Assembly (NCBI RefSeq): GCF_020623625.1
Contig: NC_060204.1
Span: 908,501 to 972,500 of the forward strand
Direction of reading: 5' to 3'
From: Saccharomycodes ludwigii
Lineage: Eukaryota; Ascomycota; Saccharomycetes; Saccharomycodales; Saccharomycodaceae
Length of the DNA: 64,000 bases
Part shown: positions 39,554 to 51,351 of the stretch, in pieces
Numbering within the stretch: position 1 is the first letter of the stretch
How the letters are laid out: every line of letters starts with the position of its first letter
Notes under the pieces: generated by a model
Seen by the model: the letters and a program-made list of their open reading frames with translations, nothing else
Told to the model about the DNA's origin: nothing
The model's database searches: none
Translations under genes and position numbers: made by a program

Positions 39554-40357
39554 TGGTATAAGTAGGTGTTTCTTAGCGATGGTTTCTAGATATCAATTGA
39601 CAGATGCTATGTTTGAATGTGGTAAGAAATAAATACAATAAAATAAAATAAAAGAATATGAAAGAATATAAATTCAAAATATTTTATTATATATTTCTTT
39701 CTCCTAAAAACAAAAAAAAAAAAAAAAATTTTGGTATTAATTCACCGAACTTGTAGAAAATCCGCGATACAAACGCTACCCGGTCATCACGCCCTCCCCC
39801 CCCTTTTTTTTTTTTTTTTTTTTCTTTTTTTTTCTTTTTTTATTCGGAGAAACAAAAAAAAAAGGAAAACCGAAATGCGTAAAGGCCGCAATTAACCGAT
39901 GATGGTTATTTTGTCTAATATTTTAATGGCATCAACTATTTTCTTTTTTCTTGTAATAATAAAACAAAAAATTAAACAACATTAGAAAATGTAACTTAAT
40001 TTTAATTTGTTTTACTTCTTTTTATTTTAATTTTTTTTTTTTTTTCTTTTAATTCCAAATTCATTTAATTCCAATTCATTTAATTTTAAACTACTTATTC
40101 CATAAAGTTGAAAAAAGTAAGAAAAAAAAAAAAATTAAACATTACAAGTATAAATATATAATATACTAAAAAGAGCATCAATCAGAAGTAATAATAATAA
40201 AAAAAAGGATTTTATATACATACAACATATATTATCATATCAATAAACAACGGTACAAAACAATTTTTTTTTTTTTTAAAAGATAGCAAAGGATAAGCGA
40301 AAACTATATATATATATATATATATATATTTATTTATGTATATATATCAATAGTCCA
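39554..40357. promoter_or_regulatory. Divergent upstream region ARC18 / ROM2
   Basis: No gene is visible. It includes a C-run followed by a T-run (39795-39823), A-runs, repeated TTTAATTCCAA (about 40049-40085) and a TA-dinucleotide run (40307-40329) shortly before ROM2. Confidence 0.5.
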
Positions 40358-43300
40358 ATGTACTGCCCACCTTCTTCTGCCACCAAAACTAAAGTGAATA
40401 AACTTGACATCGCTACTAAGGAAAATATTTTTAGAGACATATTTGGTACATCTCGTCAATACAGCTATTACGACACTGATAATAATACTGCTATTGAGAA
40501 TAACCCAACAAATACCAATGAAGATTATATTGATCGAGTTTTATCTGGTATAGACATTTCAATACCCCCAACTCTAAACAATCAATTTACCCACACTACA
40601 AAAAATCTAAGAGATAACGAAACTAACAACAGTACCTTTTCCAGTTGTGAGTCTACTAATGACACCTTATTACAAAATACATCAACTCAATCATCGTTAT
40701 CTCTCACTAATATTAATAATAACAAGACGCAAAAATCACGTAGAAATGTTATTTCTCCCACTGATACCACTTTGTCCAACAAAGACACTGAATTGATGAT
40801 TAAACAAGTTTCAGATACAGAGAGTATAACAACTGATACACCAGAAACTTCACCAATAAAACCAAATTTTGAAAAACAGCAACAAGAGCCAACCTATGTA
40901 TCCAATTCTTCTCCGAAGAAATATAATTTAGAAAAGATTGTGACCAACAAAGTTAATGGCAGCAGCTCAAACACTTTTGTTAATCCTGGCAACGCTAAAT
41001 ATAGTAATACAAAAAAGCCGCTATTGAAACCATTAAATTTGAAGTTTCAATCGTCTTCTTCAAGTTTATCGACCCAATTTAATAATAACAGCACCACTGT
41101 TATACCCAAGTCGAATGCGTCTAGTTCTGGTGGTAATACTAATAGTACTTCCAAGTTGAAAAGTCCAATGCATAATATAATGGGCGGTTTGTTCAATAGA
41201 TCGAGTTCTGCATCTTCACATTCTTCCCTTGTTAATAGCCCAACCACACCATTATTTGGAGGGAGTGGTCAAAACGCTAGTAATACCAATTCTCCACAAC
41301 GAAACCCATTTTCATATGACACTTTAAATGCAGGCAATAATGATAATGGTGCTTCCACAGAAAGTGGGTTCCCTAACAGCAAAAATACTACCGATGGCAT
41401 TAATACCAACACTCCAAGCTTTGGTGCAAGAACTTTATCTTTAGGGTCCAATACTTTAAAGCATATGGCATCTTCAATACAACAAAAATCTGGTAGCAGC
41501 AACGGAAAAAATTTGTCCCAACATTCCAGTAGCAGTACATTGAATCTGAATTTTATGAACAGTGCTACTAATGCTTCCAATAATCCATTTTCTTTTACAA
41601 TAGCCAACAATGATCAATCAACAACATCTGAAGGGCTGAGATCAAGGTCGTCTGCACCATATATAGCACATTACCACTCCAATAATACCCATCACCACTC
41701 TCACTTTAAAAGAATAACGTCAAGTACATCGTTACACAGTAACTATAGCAACAATGTCAATACTGCGCCCTCAACACCAATTTCTTCCTCTGCAGGCGGT
41801 GGCAAGCGTCAAAATAGTATATCTTCAGCGGGTAAAATATTTCCATCGCATAATACTGCGCTATATGCCACATCTTCGATGAAGAGACCGCAAGTCTATC
41901 CAGCTATTTTATCTAGGGTAGCTTCCAGATTTTATAGGAATATACCTGTTGGTGAACACAAAAAGGATGGATTAGTTTATAGAGACAGTTTTACTGGTCA
42001 AGAGGCGGTTGATGTGTTATGCTCTATCATACGTACCAGCGATAGAAATTTGGCGTTATTGTTGGGTAGAGCTTTAGACGCACAAAAATTATTCCACGAT
42101 GTTTTTTACGAACATCGATTAAGAGATTCTGCTAATGAAGTTTATGAGTTTGCCAATCCCAAAACCAAAACCACCAATATTAACAATTTAGGATCTGTAG
42201 TGGTAAATGCTGAATTAGCCACTAGAGAATTGTTGTCATCTGGTTCCTCATTCAATTTATTGTCTTCGCCCACAACTAATACCGCTACTACTACTACTAC
42301 CACTACTACCAATAATAATATCAATGCAAATAGTCGTAGTGCAAGTAGTACTAGTACTATAAGCAATTCCAGTGATATGCTTGATGCATTCAACACCAGT
42401 ACGGATTATATTGGCAACAAAGTGAAAAATGGTAGAAGCACCATTAAACCTTTTAATATCAATGGTGTTTTTATTTTATTAGCGGAATGTTACTCTCCAA
42501 CATGCACTAGAGATAAATTATGTTATTCCATTTCATGTCCTAGAAGATTAGAGCAGCAAGCTAGGCTGAAGCCTAATACTATGTACATGAATAATTCTCA
42601 CTTTAATACCAATAATAATATTAGTAGTAGTAGTGGTACTGCTATTGCTACTACTACTACTACTACTAATACTAATAATAATATCAGTACTGTTACTGGC
42701 GGTAGGAGTAAAAGCGTAACAACCATCGGCAGTGGTGCAATTAAAAGCGGTCAGTTGAAAAGAAACGTGACTGTAGTTGACGATGATGATGACTCAGATC
42801 CTAAATCGTCATGGACCAGTAGCGTGCCCAAAGAAGTGTGGGCTGATTTAGATAAACATGAAATTAAAAGACAGGAGGCAATTTATGAATTTTATATGAC
42901 GGAAAAAAATTTTATCAAAAGTTTGGAGACCATAAGAGATACAATAATTAAGACGTTAGCAGAAACCAATATTATCCCTGCAGACATTAGGAAAAACTTT
43001 ATCAAACATGTCTTTGCACATGTGAATGATATTTATTCTGTGAATAAAAGGTTTTTGGAAAGTTTGACTGAACGTGTTAAAAGCAGTGCGATTATTGATG
43101 GGATTGGTGATATTCTACTAAAATGGATACCTTTTTTTGAACCATTTGTGTTATATATTGCAAGTAGACCATATGCGAAATATTTAATTGAAACACAAAG
43201 AACAGTCAATCCATATTTTGCCAGATTTGACGAAGATTTGATGAATTCTAAATTAAGACATGGGATCGATTCATTTTTGTCGCAAGGTGTTTCCAGACCG

Positions 43301-45226
43301 GGCAGATATGCGTTATTATGCAGAGAAATCATAAAGTATAGCAAAGATAATGTTGAGCACAAACGAGATTTAGAACATTTAAATAGAGCAATGGATGCGT
43401 TCAATGATTTTATGAAGAGAATAGATAAAGCCAGTGGTGCAGCTCAGGATAGACACGATGTTATTTTATTGAAACAACGTATTTTATTTAAGAATGAGTT
43501 TGTGAATTTAAGATTAAATGATGAAAAGAGAAGAATCAGACACGAGGGGTTATTGAGTAGGAAGGAAGTTAATTCTAGAAGTGATCTGGTAAGTGTTGGT
43601 GGTAATAGTGGTGGAAATGGATTTTACGATGGTGATATACAGTTTTATTTGTTAGACAATGTGTTATTATTTTTAAAAAGCAAAGCTGTGAATAAATGGC
43701 AACAGCATAAAGTTTTCCAAAGACCCATACCTTTGCAATTATTGTTTGCTGCTCCTGGGGAGGATATACCAAATTTGAGGAAATATATTGGTAGTTCTCC
43801 TGGCTGTGCTTCCTGTTGTTTTGTTCAATCACAAGAGTCTCTCACACATTCTGCGTCGAATCACAATACAAGTGCTATTGCCATTGGAGGAGGAGGAGGA
43901 GGAGTCAGCTCTAGTATTTCTAGTGGTAATTCTACGCCTTTGACACCACTTGGCGATTCATCTGATGTAGCATTAATACACAACAGCACCAACAGCAATG
44001 CCATCGGAAGTAAAAATGCTCTAACGTTTATTTACTATGGTGCAAAACAAAGGTATCAAGTTACCTTATATGCTGCGCAATACGCGGCGTTACAAACGTT
44101 ACTGGATAAAATTAGACAGGAGCAACATAGAATACTGACTCAAAACCATATTTTCAACGTTAAAAAGGTGACTAATAGATTTTTTGATTACAACAATAGA
44201 ATCAATAGTGTTTGTACATTTGATGGGGGCAGGAATTTATTAATTGCCACAACATCTGGCCTATACGTTTTCCATAGGGTGAATCATAGGGGAAGTGGCA
44301 ATGGTGATAAGCCACGTAATCAGCCACAAAGAATTATGTCTAAAAGTAATATTACACAAGTGTCAGTGTTGGAGGATTTCAAGACGGTTTTGTTGTTAAT
44401 TGATAAGAAGTTGTACAGTTGCCCGATTAAGCTATTGTATGATACTGGTGCCAGTATTGCAAATAAAGGGGCTAGTAGTGGTAGACCTGGTGGTGTCAAA
44501 GATGGACAATATTTGAAAAGGTATTCCAAAGAGTTAATGAATCATGTTAGTTTTTTCAAAGACGGAGATTGCGGCGGTAAAAAGTTGATAGTGACGGCTA
44601 ATTCTTCTCAACATTCAATTAAATTTTTTGAATTGGAGCATCCATTAATGAAAAAAAGTGGAAGCTCTACTTCTAGCGCAACAACAAACAAAAAAGTTAT
44701 TGAAGTGTATTTTGATAGTGAACCGATTTCAATTTCCTTTTTGAAAAACAATTTGTGTATTGGGTGTAAGAAGGGGTTTCAAATAGTTTCTCCATCACAA
44801 GTAGTTCATGAGCCGTTATTGGACCCAGCGGACACGTCATTAGAATTTGCTCTTCCAAGAAAGGGGGATGTAACTTTACGACCAATGTCAGTTTATAGAG
44901 TTGGTAATTTTTTCTTTTTATGTTATTCTGAATTTGCATTTTTTGTAAATAGTCAAGGTTGGAAGAGAAAAGATAGCCCTATTATTCAATGGGAGGGGAT
45001 ACCCAATAAGTTTGCGATCTGGTATCCGTATATTTTGGCATTTGACTCTAGCTTTATAGAAATCAGAAAAATTGACGATAACGGCAATTGTTGTGGTGAG
45101 TTAGTTAGGTGTGTTTTGGGTGAAAAGATTAGATTGTTACAAACTAGTTCACAAGAAATATTATACGTGTATGAAGATGATAAAGGGTATGATACGATAG
45201 CATCATTAGACTTTTGGATTAAATAG
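40358..45226 (+). CDS. ROM2: Rho1 guanine-nucleotide exchange factor Rom2
   Basis: The 1622-residue protein starts with a long Ser/Asn/Thr-rich region with many simple-codon repeats. A DEP domain follows (about 515-600, with RVASRFYRNI and GQEAVDVL), then a DH domain (about 837-1035, KRQEAIYEFYMTEKNFIKSLE), a PH domain with large inserts (about 1060-1250) and a CNH domain (about 1285-1600). This is the order in Rom1/Rom2, which activate Rho1 for cell-wall integrity signalling at sites of polar growth. It is longer than S. cerevisiae Rom2 (1356) because of low-complexity insertions. It follows ARC18 as in YLR370C-371W. One copy here stands for the duplicated ROM1/ROM2 pair. Confidence 0.94.
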   Translation: MYCPPSSATKTKVNKLDIATKENIFRDIFGTSRQYSYYDTDNNTAIENNPTNTNEDYIDRVLSGIDISIPPTLNNQFTHTTKNLRDNETNNSTFSSCESTNDTLLQNTSTQSSLSLTNINNNKTQKSRRNVISPTDTTLSNKDTELMIKQVSDTESITTDTPETSPIKPNFEKQQQEPTYVSNSSPKKYNLEKIVTNKVNGSSSNTFVNPGNAKYSNTKKPLLKPLNLKFQSSSSSLSTQFNNNSTTVIPKSNASSSGGNTNSTSKLKSPMHNIMGGLFNRSSSASSHSSLVNSPTTPLFGGSGQNASNTNSPQRNPFSYDTLNAGNNDNGASTESGFPNSKNTTDGINTNTPSFGARTLSLGSNTLKHMASSIQQKSGSSNGKNLSQHSSSSTLNLNFMNSATNASNNPFSFTIANNDQSTTSEGLRSRSSAPYIAHYHSNNTHHHSHFKRITSSTSLHSNYSNNVNTAPSTPISSSAGGGKRQNSISSAGKIFPSHNTALYATSSMKRPQVYPAILSRVASRFYRNIPVGEHKKDGLVYRDSFTGQEAVDVLCSIIRTSDRNLALLLGRALDAQKLFHDVFYEHRLRDSANEVYEFANPKTKTTNINNLGSVVVNAELATRELLSSGSSFNLLSSPTTNTATTTTTTTTNNNINANSRSASSTSTISNSSDMLDAFNTSTDYIGNKVKNGRSTIKPFNINGVFILLAECYSPTCTRDKLCYSISCPRRLEQQARLKPNTMYMNNSHFNTNNNISSSSGTAIATTTTTTNTNNNISTVTGGRSKSVTTIGSGAIKSGQLKRNVTVVDDDDDSDPKSSWTSSVPKEVWADLDKHEIKRQEAIYEFYMTEKNFIKSLETIRDTIIKTLAETNIIPADIRKNFIKHVFAHVNDIYSVNKRFLESLTERVKSSAIIDGIGDILLKWIPFFEPFVLYIASRPYAKYLIETQRTVNPYFARFDEDLMNSKLRHGIDSFLSQGVSRPGRYALLCREIIKYSKDNVEHKRDLEHLNRAMDAFNDFMKRIDKASGAAQDRHDVILLKQRILFKNEFVNLRLNDEKRRIRHEGLLSRKEVNSRSDLVSVGGNSGGNGFYDGDIQFYLLDNVLLFLKSKAVNKWQQHKVFQRPIPLQLLFAAPGEDIPNLRKYIGSSPGCASCCFVQSQESLTHSASNHNTSAIAIGGGGGGVSSSISSGNSTPLTPLGDSSDVALIHNSTNSNAIGSKNALTFIYYGAKQRYQVTLYAAQYAALQTLLDKIRQEQHRILTQNHIFNVKKVTNRFFDYNNRINSVCTFDGGRNLLIATTSGLYVFHRVNHRGSGNGDKPRNQPQRIMSKSNITQVSVLEDFKTVLLLIDKKLYSCPIKLLYDTGASIANKGASSGRPGGVKDGQYLKRYSKELMNHVSFFKDGDCGGKKLIVTANSSQHSIKFFELEHPLMKKSGSSTSSATTNKKVIEVYFDSEPISISFLKNNLCIGCKKGFQIVSPSQVVHEPLLDPADTSLEFALPRKGDVTLRPMSVYRVGNFFFLCYSEFAFFVNSQGWKRKDSPIIQWEGIPNKFAIWYPYILAFDSSFIEIRKIDDNGNCCGELVRCVLGEKIRLLQTSSQEILYVYEDDKGYDTIASLDFWIK

Positions 45227-45799
45227 AAGATTTAAAAATGTTTATAATATAAAAAAGTTTTTTTTTTTTTTTTTATAATTGTCAAAAGCATTTGACTTGT
45301 TGTGGGATGATGGCGGGAGAAAAAAAAAAGAAAAGAGAAGGAGAGTTAAAACAAGGATGAAACCGGGTAAATAAGTTAACAAATGCGAAAAAAACAAAAA
45401 ATAAAAAAATGGTGAGATTTCGTAAATGTTTTAACGGGAAAGTTAAATTGGGAAATTGTTTATAAGCTACGTGTTTTTTTGTGTAATTAATAATTATTAA
45501 CAATTTGGCCTGAGCATATTTAGAAAAAGTAAATCAAATGTTTTTATTCTTTTCGGCTTAACACCAACGCACACACACAAATCTCAAATCTTTTTTTTTT
45601 CTTTTCTTTTTCCAAGAAAATTTTTTTAAAAGAAAAAAACATTAAACCTTTGCTGTATAATCCTAACAATTCTTTTTATCATTTTCACAAAGGTCATAAA
45701 AATATATTTTAATTCTTAGCGTCAACGAATCCAACAATAAATAAATCTAAAATAAAATAAACTAAGAAGAAAACTTTTAAGAAATTTAGAAAAAAATAA

Positions 45800-45842
<43 letters not shown>

Positions 45843-45864
45843 CAACCCATTCCTTCAATTATAG
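45227..45864. promoter_or_regulatory. ELO3 upstream region
   Basis: No gene is seen. The last about 40 bases before the leader are an almost pure A-run (45804-45840), one of the longest in the window, ending 24 bp from the start codon. Confidence 0.5.
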
Positions 45865-46869
45865 ATGTCTACAGATACTGCAGCCGAAGAACTAATCTCT
45901 AATTCTTTTAACGTCATTAGTGGTAATACTTTACCTACTTGGTTAAAATACTCGAAACCAACTATTGATAATCCATTTGGCTTAGAATTATGGCCAATTT
46001 TTTCCAAAGTATTTGAATGTATCAAAGGGTACCCAGCTGAAGAATTTAAGTTTATCCACAATGAAACTTTTCTAGCTAATTTTTACCAAGCAGTTTCCAT
46101 AATTATAGTATATTATATTGTTGTCTTTGGTGGACAATCCATCTTGAGGAAATTGGATGCCAAACCGATGAGATTCTCATTATTATTCCAATTGCATAAC
46201 ATTGTTTTAACTAGTGCGTCATTAATATTGTTTTTATTGTTAGTTGAGCAAATAATTCCAATGGTTTATAGACATGGTTTGTTCTATGCTATTTGTTCTC
46301 CACAAGCTTTTGCACCTAAGTTGATTGCGATTTATTATTTGAATTACTTGACTAAATTTTTGGAATTGATTGATACTGTATTTTTAGTTTTGAAAAGAAA
46401 GAAGTTGTTATTTTTGCATACTTATCACCACGGTGCTACTGCATTATTGTGTTATACTCAATTGACCGGTCGTACTTCAGTGGAATGGGTTCCTATTGTA
46501 TTGAATTTGGCAGTTCACGTTGTCATGTATTGGTATTATTTCTTGAGTTCTTGTGGCATTAGAGTTTGGTGGAAAGAGTGGGTTACTAGGTTTCAAATCG
46601 TTCAATTTTTAATTGATTTGGTTTTTGTTTATTTTGCTACTTATACTTATTATGCTAATAAATTTTTCGATGATATTCTTCCAAATATGGGTACTTGTTA
46701 TGGTACTCAAGATGCTGCTGCTTACGGGTATTTAATTTTGACTTCCTATTTGGTTTTATTTATTTCATTTTACATTAAGAATTATGGAAAGAAGCGCCCT
46801 TCTAAAAAAGCTAGTACTGTTACTGCTGCAGGTAGTGCTCCAGTCACCAAGAAAAGCAGAAAAGCTTAA
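45865..46869 (+). CDS. ELO3: Very-long-chain fatty acid elongase Elo3 (Sur4)
   Basis: The 334-residue protein has about seven membrane helices and the elongase histidine box H185TYHH189. It also has the [16 protein letters not shown] block and a basic C-terminus KKSRKA that acts as an ER-retention type tail. Elo3 is the condensing enzyme that makes C24-C26 fatty acids for sphingolipids in the ER. The short acidic lumenal N-terminus and overall wording ([20 protein letters not shown]) favour Elo3 over Elo2. It follows ROM2 as in YLR371W-372W. Confidence 0.94.
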   Translation: MSTDTAAEELISNSFNVISGNTLPTWLKYSKPTIDNPFGLELWPIFSKVFECIKGYPAEEFKFIHNETFLANFYQAVSIIIVYYIVVFGGQSILRKLDAKPMRFSLLFQLHNIVLTSASLILFLLLVEQIIPMVYRHGLFYAICSPQAFAPKLIAIYYLNYLTKFLELIDTVFLVLKRKKLLFLHTYHHGATALLCYTQLTGRTSVEWVPIVLNLAVHVVMYWYYFLSSCGIRVWWKEWVTRFQIVQFLIDLVFVYFATYTYYANKFFDDILPNMGTCYGTQDAAAYGYLILTSYLVLFISFYIKNYGKKRPSKKASTVTAAGSAPVTKKSRKA

Positions 46870-48447
46870 ACTTTGTGTAAATGTATTGTAAACAATTGGC
46901 AAGTGACAAGTTGCTTTTTTTTTTTTTTTTTTTAACTCTGTAAGTTTTTTGTTATTTATTTATTTACTGTATTTAATTACGAGTTATTTAAACTAAACAA
47001 TTAAAGAAATACAAAGACGTAAAAAAAATATATATATATGTGTGTATGTATATGAATATGGATATGGATATGGCTTAGGGATCCAAGGGACCTTCGGATA
47101 AACTAATTATCCGGATGGGGGTTATTTTTTTTTTTTATTTTTTTATTTTTTATTTTTTTATTTTTTTTTTTTTTTTTTACACGGATAACATTTTTAGGTT
47201 AATTAGGAAAAAAAAAAAAAAACTCGCTCGGCTTAAAAGGTTAGTTTTATGTTATAAATAGACAGTATTAAATAGGAAAAACGAAAAAAACGAAAAACAA
47301 ATAAAAGAAATTTCTCAATCACTAGGTACGAACAAAAAGAGTAAGAATTATACAAACCGAGTGTTATAGCCGTGATTAATAAGGGAAATGGTACTACAGA
47401 GATAAATGCAACCGAGAAAAAGGCGTACAGCCATACTAAACACGGTTTGTAATGCAGTAGCACATATTAGAACGCGTGGTAAGCCTGCTCTATGCATTTT
47501 ATTTTATATATTCGATATGGGGCTGAACTGGAATATCACAGAAAACAGGCAGAAAACCAGACTTTATTTCTTTTTTAATTAGTAAAATATTCAGTGTTAT
47601 GTCCATTTCTATGGGCTTATTTGAAAATAAAATCAAATCGAAAAAGTGCGCTATTTTATTTATTGGGATGTTCTTCTGCCCCATGGAACCCGCTTACAAA
47701 TATGAATAATATATAACGATATTTGTTTTGGGTATTTGTACACACAAACATATCAGATTATACTTCCCGTTTATAAACCACCGTATTTACTGTTCTAATT
47801 TAGTAAATAGCGAATTCTTTCCGCTTGAAATTCCACCTTTTTAGATTTGATTTTATTTCTTAAAGAAAGAAACAAAAATCTTGAGAGACGGCTACACCGC
47901 TTTTTGATTCTTAGTTACTAATTACCTATCTCCTTTTTTATTGCGTTATTTTTTTTTTATTATTATTACTTTCTTTCTTTCTTTCCCGCCTTTCATTGCT
48001 TCCCCCCCCCCCCCTTTTTAATTGGCTAATTTAACCAAGCTAAAAATAATAATAAAAAAAGGGAAAAAGGTATACTAACAATGACAATGACGATAATGTC
48101 ATTACTAAGATCTAACAAACGGTCATATACCCACACATATATATAAGGCTTTACCTAATTTTTTTTTTTTTTTTTTTTCAATTTAATTTAATTTAATTTA
48201 ATTTTATTCCACATACAATTATTTTATTGATTTGATCTTATATAATTCAAACTTTTTGTTCTTTCTTTTCTATTCCATTCCTTTTTTCTTCCAGTATTCT
48301 TTGAATAATTGTCACTAAATCGTCATACACTTACATACGCATATATTATATCTTTTTGAGAATCACATACCATCGGGACATTGCATCTTATTCCCCTCCA
48401 ACTTATAGCTTTTTGTTACAATTACCACAATACAAAATAAAAAAAAT
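46870..48447. promoter_or_regulatory. Long intergenic region between ELO3 and the STP-type gene
   Basis: About 1.6 kb without a convincing gene; the place of VID22 (YLR373C) in S. cerevisiae is empty. It holds a T-rich stretch (47127-47179), GGATAT repeats (47059-47073), a 7-bp inverted repeat CGGATAA/TTATCCG with a 5-bp spacer (47095-47113), a C-run (48003-48014), a Rap1-like ACCCACACAT (48129-48138) and a TATA-like run just after it. Long upstream regions are usual for regulatory genes. Confidence 0.45.
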
Positions 48448-49860
48448 ATGGCTAGAACATTAATGTTGCCAAGCTTAATTCCAACCACCACTGGCACTCC
48501 TACAACAGCCACTCCGATTAATAATAGCAATACCGATAATGCTGCTAAACCATTATACACATCACAAACTCATTTTAGTACTGTGATATCTCCTACTGTA
48601 ACTAACCCCATTAATAATAATGGTAGTTCTAATTTAAATTATTCGTCATCGGCTCACGTCATTCTGCCACCCATTTCCAGTTTTGATAACGGAAATCGCA
48701 CGGTTATTAACACGCCGCCTCCCAAAGTATTGTTACCTAGCATAAATAATAATAGTAATAATCTCAACACTATCAACTCTCCTGTTGCTACTACTACTAC
48801 GACTACGACTACGACTACTAATGGTAGCGGTAACACTTTGGCATTTTATCACCATGATGGTGGTAACAACACTAATAATGTTTTATCGCCTTCTCCATCA
48901 CCAACTTTACGACTCCAGAGATATTCAGTGCCATTAATTCATAGTAGTAGTGGTGTTGGTATAAACAATATTAATACAAGCAATACTAGTATTCCTAGCA
49001 TTGGTAGTAATCCTACTTCGCCTATTATGATGCTAAATCATGAACAAAGGATTTTTAAAAATGGTGTTGGTGGTACTACTACTAGTAGCAGCAGTAGCAG
49101 TAGTAGCAGAAGTAATAGCAGAAGTAATACACTCTCTAACACGTCTACAAATAATAATAAACCAAGAAAAAAGAAAGAATGTCCTATATGTCATAATTTT
49201 TACGCAAATTTATCCACTCATAAATCAACACATCTAACACCGGAAGATAGACCACATAAGTGTCCTATCTGTGAGAGGGGGTTTGCCAGGAGTAATGACT
49301 TAATTCGTCACAAAAAAAGGCATTGGAGAGATGAATTATGTTGCAACAACAACAACAATAACAATAACAACAACAATAATAATAATGCCGTTAATGGTAA
49401 TTTTAGCGGGCACACTAATGGCACTGGTGCTAATTCGGGCAATAGCAATGGTAATAACTATCCATTGAGTAAAGAACAGTTGGAGAAACTACACAACGTC
49501 AAGGGTACCTATAAGTGTCCATTTAATGAAAATTTGATCAATTTAGATATGGAGTTGTATCCTTATAAGAATAATGCTGTCGCTGGTAATACAACGACCG
49601 GCGATATGATTACAACAGGGGTTAAAAGTTTACCATTTGAGACCAGTAACTGTCATCAAACTGGTATTTTTTCCAGGTGTGATACTTATAAGAATCATCT
49701 GAAAGCTTTGCATTTTGAATACCCTCCTGGTACTAAAAAAGCTGAAAGGCCTTTTGTTCATGGCAGATGTAAACATTGCGGAATGAAATTTGTTAATGTT
49801 GACGTTTGGTTAGATGAACATGTAGGCAAGGCAGGTGGATGTGGGTATATATATCATTGA
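48448..49860 (+). CDS. STP3: C2H2 zinc-finger protein of the Stp3/Stp4 type
   Basis: The 470-residue protein has an Asn/Thr/Ser-rich N-terminal two thirds. It carries two classical fingers back to back (about residues 243-295: CPICHNFYANLSTHKSTH and CPICERGFARSNDLIRHKKRH), a poly-Asn run (about 299-312), and C-terminal Cys/His-rich blocks (C..H in TYKCPFNENL, SRCDTYKNHLKALH and CKHCGMKF...DEHVGKAGGC). The finger order and C-terminal blocks match yeast Stp3/Stp4. They resemble the Stp1/2 amino-acid regulators but are of poorly known function. The gene sits where YLR375W (STP3) and YDL048C (STP4) orders meet, so it is the unduplicated parent of both; the symbol is a convenience. Confidence 0.85.
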   Translation: MARTLMLPSLIPTTTGTPTTATPINNSNTDNAAKPLYTSQTHFSTVISPTVTNPINNNGSSNLNYSSSAHVILPPISSFDNGNRTVINTPPPKVLLPSINNNSNNLNTINSPVATTTTTTTTTTNGSGNTLAFYHHDGGNNTNNVLSPSPSPTLRLQRYSVPLIHSSSGVGINNINTSNTSIPSIGSNPTSPIMMLNHEQRIFKNGVGGTTTSSSSSSSSRSNSRSNTLSNTSTNNNKPRKKKECPICHNFYANLSTHKSTHLTPEDRPHKCPICERGFARSNDLIRHKKRHWRDELCCNNNNNNNNNNNNNNAVNGNFSGHTNGTGANSGNSNGNNYPLSKEQLEKLHNVKGTYKCPFNENLINLDMELYPYKNNAVAGNTTTGDMITTGVKSLPFETSNCHQTGIFSRCDTYKNHLKALHFEYPPGTKKAERPFVHGRCKHCGMKFVNVDVWLDEHVGKAGGCGYIYH

Positions 49861-49952
49861 ATTTAACATATTTTTTTTTTTTACTTTACTTATTTATTTA
49901 TTTCTCGCCGTTGCTGAAACAGATGGGAGAGATAATTAGTTGCATGATAATG

Positions 49953-49989
<37 letters not shown>

Positions 49990-50472
49990 TTTAATATATG
50001 ATTTTTTTTTTTTTTGTATGTATGTTTAGGAAATATATGTGATTTGTATGAGGTGGTCTGCGGACAAGATATATTTGACAAGAATAGTTTCGGAAGTACT
50101 TGAAGTTCGGGAATGTCAAGCGTAAATTACTGTCCGAGAAGTCGGTTGGCTTGTCCGAGAAAGTGGATCATCTTATCGTATTATATTTAGATGTTTTTCT
50201 AGACTTTTTAATAAAATAAAAAAAAAAAGCAAAAAAAATAAAAAATGGAAAAAGAATAAAAGCTAAACATTTACAAACAACAATTAGGTCCAAACCTTTT
50301 TTTTTTCTTTCTCTTTCTCTTTCTCTTTCTCTTTCTATGGGTTCATGTATCAAATATATTATTGTACTTAATATTCCAAACATTAGGCTTGTATAAAGCA
50401 GCATATAAATTCTGATAAAAAATTTGTTTCATCAGCTTATTGAAGTGAAAAAAATAAAAATAGAACAAAATA
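49861..50472. promoter_or_regulatory. Intergenic between STP-type gene and KRE9/KNH1
   Basis: No gene is seen. It contains T-runs (49956-49983), a patch with three GTCCG/CGGAC motifs (50061-50160, see findings) and a CTTT/CTCTTT microsatellite (50306-50336). Confidence 0.5.
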
Positions 50473-51351
50473 ATGGGATTCATATCAATATTACACATAC
50501 TTTTATTGTCCATATTTACAACCCGCATCTTATGTGATGTTTCTGTGGTTAAACCCAATTCAGGCAGTACATTTGATCTATCATCTGGCTCACAAGAAAT
50601 CACGATCGAATGGGTTGAAAATAATGCCGCACCATTATTATCCGAGATGAAATATTATTCGTTCCTGTTATGTTCAGGTCCAAATGATAAAATACAATCT
50701 ATTGTGTATTTAAATAATAAAGTGTTGGCTACTGAAATTACAGATTATACTTATACGGCAACCATCAAAAATACTGTTGCTAAAAATGGTGTTTTTTTTG
50801 TCCAAGTTTTTGCAAGTGGCGATTTCGGTTATACTATTCATTATTCTGGTAGATTTACTCTAACTGGTATGCAAGGTACTGTGGTACCAACTAGTGCAGC
50901 AAAAACTGATAACGGAGCTCCTAATCCACAATATTACATAACTGGCGCAGATGGCGATGGTAATGATGCAAATACTATTGCAACTTCTATTAACTCAGCC
51001 TCCTTTTCTATCCCATATCCAAAACAATCCGGTATAGTGAAATATGCCCCAATGCAAATGCAGCCAAAGAAAAAAGTGACTGCCACTACTTGGACTAGAC
51101 AATTTCCCACTAGTAAGGTTACCTTTTATGGTTCTTTTAAAAAATCCTTAGATTGTGAAAGTACCATTACTCCAGGTTGGAGTTACACCATAACTAGTGA
51201 CGTTAATTATGCTACACCTGCTTCATTCCCCAGTGATAATGGCGGGTGGTATGATCCTAAAAGTAAATTAAGCCTAACCCCTAGAAAAATGAATTTAAAT
51301 AACATATTAAATAGGGATAGTAGCTCCACCAAAAGTACTGCTAGTGCTTGA
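50473..51351 (+). CDS. KNH1: Cell-wall beta-1,6-glucan assembly protein of the Kre9/Knh1 family
   Basis: The 292-residue protein begins with a signal peptide (about 1-21, ending RILC-D). An N-terminal Ig-like domain (DVSVVKPNSGSTFDLSSG...ITIEWVEN) leads to a Kre9-type C-terminal half with YSGRFTLTGMQGT, FSIPYPKQSGIVKYAPMQ and a Cys in LDCESTITPGWSYTI. The family is secreted and O-glycosylated, and is needed for normal beta-1,6-glucan. Position between the STP-type gene and LHP1 corresponds to KNH1 (YDL049C), although S. cerevisiae KRE9 is an equally close relative in function. No GPI signal is seen at the C-terminus. Confidence 0.9.
   Translation: MGFISILHILLLSIFTTRILCDVSVVKPNSGSTFDLSSGSQEITIEWVENNAAPLLSEMKYYSFLLCSGPNDKIQSIVYLNNKVLATEITDYTYTATIKNTVAKNGVFFVQVFASGDFGYTIHYSGRFTLTGMQGTVVPTSAAKTDNGAPNPQYYITGADGDGNDANTIATSINSASFSIPYPKQSGIVKYAPMQMQPKKKVTATTWTRQFPTSKVTFYGSFKKSLDCESTITPGWSYTITSDVNYATPASFPSDNGGWYDPKSKLSLTPRKMNLNNILNRDSSSTKSTASA

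Noticed and set aside
50084-50097. TTTCGGAAGTACTT as a centromere CDEIII core
   Set aside because: Only the CCGAA centre matches and no CDEI lies at the right distance.
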